Positions 62,370-64,000 of a stretch of 64,000 bases of DNA are shown piece after piece. The position numbers and the translations under genes were made by a program. The notes under the pieces were generated by a model, which saw nothing but the letters and a program-made list of their open reading frames with translations, had not been told where the DNA came from and did no database searches. Origin of the DNA: Gimesia fumaroli (GTDB lineage: Bacteria; Planctomycetota; Planctomycetia; Planctomycetales; Planctomycetaceae); assembly GCF_007754425.1 (NCBI RefSeq), contig NZ_CP037452.1:2058664-2122663 (forward strand), in the 5' to 3' direction. Numbering within the stretch: position 1 is the stretch's first letter; each line of letters opens with the position of its first letter.

Positions 62370-64000
62370 TTGCGTCCTTTCCTGAAATTATCTTGCCTGA
62401 TGTTGCTGATGACTGCGTTGAATGGTTTCAATGGACCGTCGGCTGATGCTCAGGTTCAGGCTCCGAAAGTCGCTCCGCAAAACGAGCAGGCGGGGATTGA
62501 GTTCTTCGAAAATAAGATTCGTCCGGTCCTGGTCGAGCATTGTTACGACTGTCATTCGGGCGCTCCCGATCCGGAAAATGCTTCGTTTGTATTGGACACG
62601 CGCGCGGGAATTCAACAGGGGGGCGATTCGGGAAAAGCGGTCGTGCCGGGGAATCTGAAACAGAGTCTGATTCTGCAGGCGCTCGAACACGATCCCGATT
62701 TTTATGCGATGCCGCCAGATGAGAAATTGCCCGCGCAGGTGATCGCCGATTTTCGCAAGTGGATTCAGATGGGCGCTCCTGATCCTCGGAAAGGAAACGT
62801 GCCGAGCAGTCCGAAGAAGAAAACGGAACTCGCGATTGATTTTGATAAAGAACGCGAGTTCTGGTCGTTCCGACCTTTGACCACGCCAGAGGTTCCCGAA
62901 GTAAAAAGTGAAGCCTGGTCAGGTAGTGCGATTGACCGATTTATCAAAGCAAAGCTGGATGAGAAAAAACTGACTCCGGTCAAGACGGCGGATCGGCGGA
63001 CGCTGGTGCGTCGCGTTTATTTTGATTTGACCGGATTGCCGCCGAGCGCGGAGGAGATAGAGAAGTTTGTGAACGATCCTTCTCCCCAAGCGTACGAGCA
63101 TCTGATTGATCGCTTACTCAATTCGCCACAGTATGGTGAAACGTGGGGACGGCACTGGCTGGACCTGGCCCGCTATGCGGATTCGAACGGCCTGGATATC
63201 AACCTGACGTTTTACAATGCCTGGCGGTATCGCGATTATGTGATCCAGGTGTTTAACGAAGATAAGCCTTACAACGAGTTTATCCGCGAGCAGATTGCCG
63301 GCGACCTGCTGCCTTACGAAAACGATGATGAGCGGACGCGGAATATTGTCGCCACCGGGTTTCTGGTGATGGGCGCGAAAATGCTCAGCGAGCGGGATAA
63401 AGAAAAACTGCGGATGGACGTGGTTGATGAGCAGATTGATGTGACGGGTCGGGCGTTTATGGGAATGACGCTGGGTTGTGCCCGCTGTCACGATCATAAA
63501 TTCGATCCGATTCCAATGACCGACTATTATGCACTGGCCGGGATCTTTCGCAGCACGGAGACCGTGCATGGAAATCGTCTGGGAAATCAGTTCGTTTCGG
63601 GCTGGATGACGCGTCCTTTGCCGATCAAACCCGAACATGCGGCGGCGCTGGAGAAACATGCAGCCGAGCTGAAAACGCTGGAAGAGAAGCTGAAAGACGA
63701 TTCGGATCAGTTAAAACAATTGAATGGCGATACCAAACAGCAGCAACACTTGAAAAGACTGGCGGGGATTGTGGTCGATGATACCCAGGCAGTGAAAACG
63801 GGTGCGTGGAAAGAGTCGGTCTATTCGAAAAATTATCTGGGCGTGGGTTACGTGCATGATATGAACGAAGAGCAGGGGAAGAAGACGATTCGCTTTACCC
63901 CGGATCTGCCCGCCGCCGGCAAGTACGAAGTGCGTTTTGCGTTTCCAGGGAGCAGAGGTCGTGCCGATCGCGTGCCTGTGACGATTCATTCGCTGCAGGG
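62370..64000 (+). CDS. PSD1-type protein (cytochrome-c-like, DUF1549), C-terminus cut by window edge
   Basis: 543 complete codons from a TTG at 62370, chosen because GAAGGAGA lies about seven bases upstream; the frame is open to the window end. Signal peptide to about residue 28 (LMTALNGFNGPSADAQ). The haem-like motif is CYDCHSG near residue 61. DUF1549 follows ([35 protein letters not shown]) with CARCHDHKFDPI. A further domain begins near residue 465 (IVVDDTQAVKTGAWKESVYS, VGYVHDMNEEQGKKTIRF, KYEVRFAFPGS), resembling golvesin/xanthan-lyase-type ligand-binding domains inserted between DUF1549 and DUF1553. The DUF1553 part is beyond the edge. Confidence 0.94.
   Translation, partial: MRPFLKLSCLMLLMTALNGFNGPSADAQVQAPKVAPQNEQAGIEFFENKIRPVLVEHCYDCHSGAPDPENASFVLDTRAGIQQGGDSGKAVVPGNLKQSLILQALEHDPDFYAMPPDEKLPAQVIADFRKWIQMGAPDPRKGNVPSSPKKKTELAIDFDKEREFWSFRPLTTPEVPEVKSEAWSGSAIDRFIKAKLDEKKLTPVKTADRRTLVRRVYFDLTGLPPSAEEIEKFVNDPSPQAYEHLIDRLLNSPQYGETWGRHWLDLARYADSNGLDINLTFYNAWRYRDYVIQVFNEDKPYNEFIREQIAGDLLPYENDDERTRNIVATGFLVMGAKMLSERDKEKLRMDVVDEQIDVTGRAFMGMTLGCARCHDHKFDPIPMTDYYALAGIFRSTETVHGNRLGNQFVSGWMTRPLPIKPEHAAALEKHAAELKTLEEKLKDDSDQLKQLNGDTKQQQHLKRLAGIVVDDTQAVKTGAWKESVYSKNYLGVGYVHDMNEEQGKKTIRFTPDLPAAGKYEVRFAFPGSRGRADRVPVTIHSLQ

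Noticed and set aside
1-64000. CRISPR arrays, tRNA or rRNA genes and complete IS elements.
   Set aside because: None was seen by eye; the dispersed repeats are irregularly spaced and lack cas genes, and no transposase gene was found.

Overview
The window looks like chromosomal DNA of a planctomycete, most likely a Gimesia-like member of the Planctomycetales; the genus is a guess from gene content, not from a marker. The evidence is several families typical of that phylum: three DUF1559 pseudopilin-like proteins, three PSD1-type (DUF1549/DUF1553) proteins with CxxCH motifs, a DUF1501 protein, an ECF sigma factor coupled to a FecR-type anti-sigma protein, secreted sialidase-like and PQQ-type propellers, and Tat-type RRxFL leaders. 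I see no tRNA, rRNA or CRISPR array.

Layout. 1-4204: LacI regulator, TIM-barrel protein and PSD1 protein (cut by the left edge), all on the minus strand. 4569-7629: MgtC-family membrane protein, then DUF1559 pseudopilin, small lipoprotein and sialidase-like protein. 7853-10892: FCD-type GntR regulator with a good operator match, divergent from a PLP-enzyme/DHDPS-like pair. 10922-18000: ceramidase-like protein, cytosolic hybrid histidine kinase, a second DUF1559/lipoprotein pair, and an EF-hand protein. 18130-29723: secreted or surface catabolic genes (a PQQ propeller with an embedded methyltransferase-like domain, two sialidase/GH43-like propellers, a second GntR, an FAD oxidoreductase, an esterase and an SGNH hydrolase). 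30136-36983: sigma factor, FecR anti-sigma, PSD1 and DUF1501 operon. 37302-38796: third DUF1559/lipoprotein pair. 38944-43159: probable lysine/aminoadipate catabolism (saccharopine-dehydrogenase family, ALDH7-type dehydrogenase, and a divergent unassigned protein). 43160-47350: a repeat-rich zone holding a Gfo/Idh/MocA oxidoreductase and a complete group II intron (45276 to about 47208). 47351-50825: PPK2 and a proton-type P-ATPase. 51048-55133: a hydroxyproline-catabolic operon (epimerase, D-amino-acid dehydrogenase, deaminase of the DHDPS family) divergent from an AraC regulator with a PAS-like domain. 55195-60027: a visibly AT-richer minus-strand cluster. 60716-62369: gene remnants and repeats. 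62370-64000: start of another PSD1 gene.

The most interesting region is 55.2-60.9 kb. It encodes a MauE-type membrane protein fused to a thioredoxin-like domain, a secreted 16-cysteine protein, a membrane-anchored protein of unknown function, and a C39-peptidase/DUF1573 fusion. The cysteine-rich protein has a Sec signal followed by a double-glycine-leader-like motif in correct register (L35 S36 . . E39 M40 . . . . G45 A46). Cleavage there would leave 14 cysteines, an even number. I infer a secreted disulfide-rich protein whose folding is served by MauE/thioredoxin and whose second leader is removed outside the cytoplasm by the C39 domain. The cluster lies between the AraC gene and a degenerate copy of that gene's 3' end in direct orientation, which suggests a mobile or rearranged segment.

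The intergenic DNA carries at least five dispersed repeat families: a 139-bp element with inverted ends, a 74-bp palindrome, an about 21-bp hairpin unit, a CACGAAA unit and a CCTGCTCGCTGCG unit. The group II intron sits directly after one arm of the 139-bp element. All identities below were judged by eye; no search or computed statistic was available.
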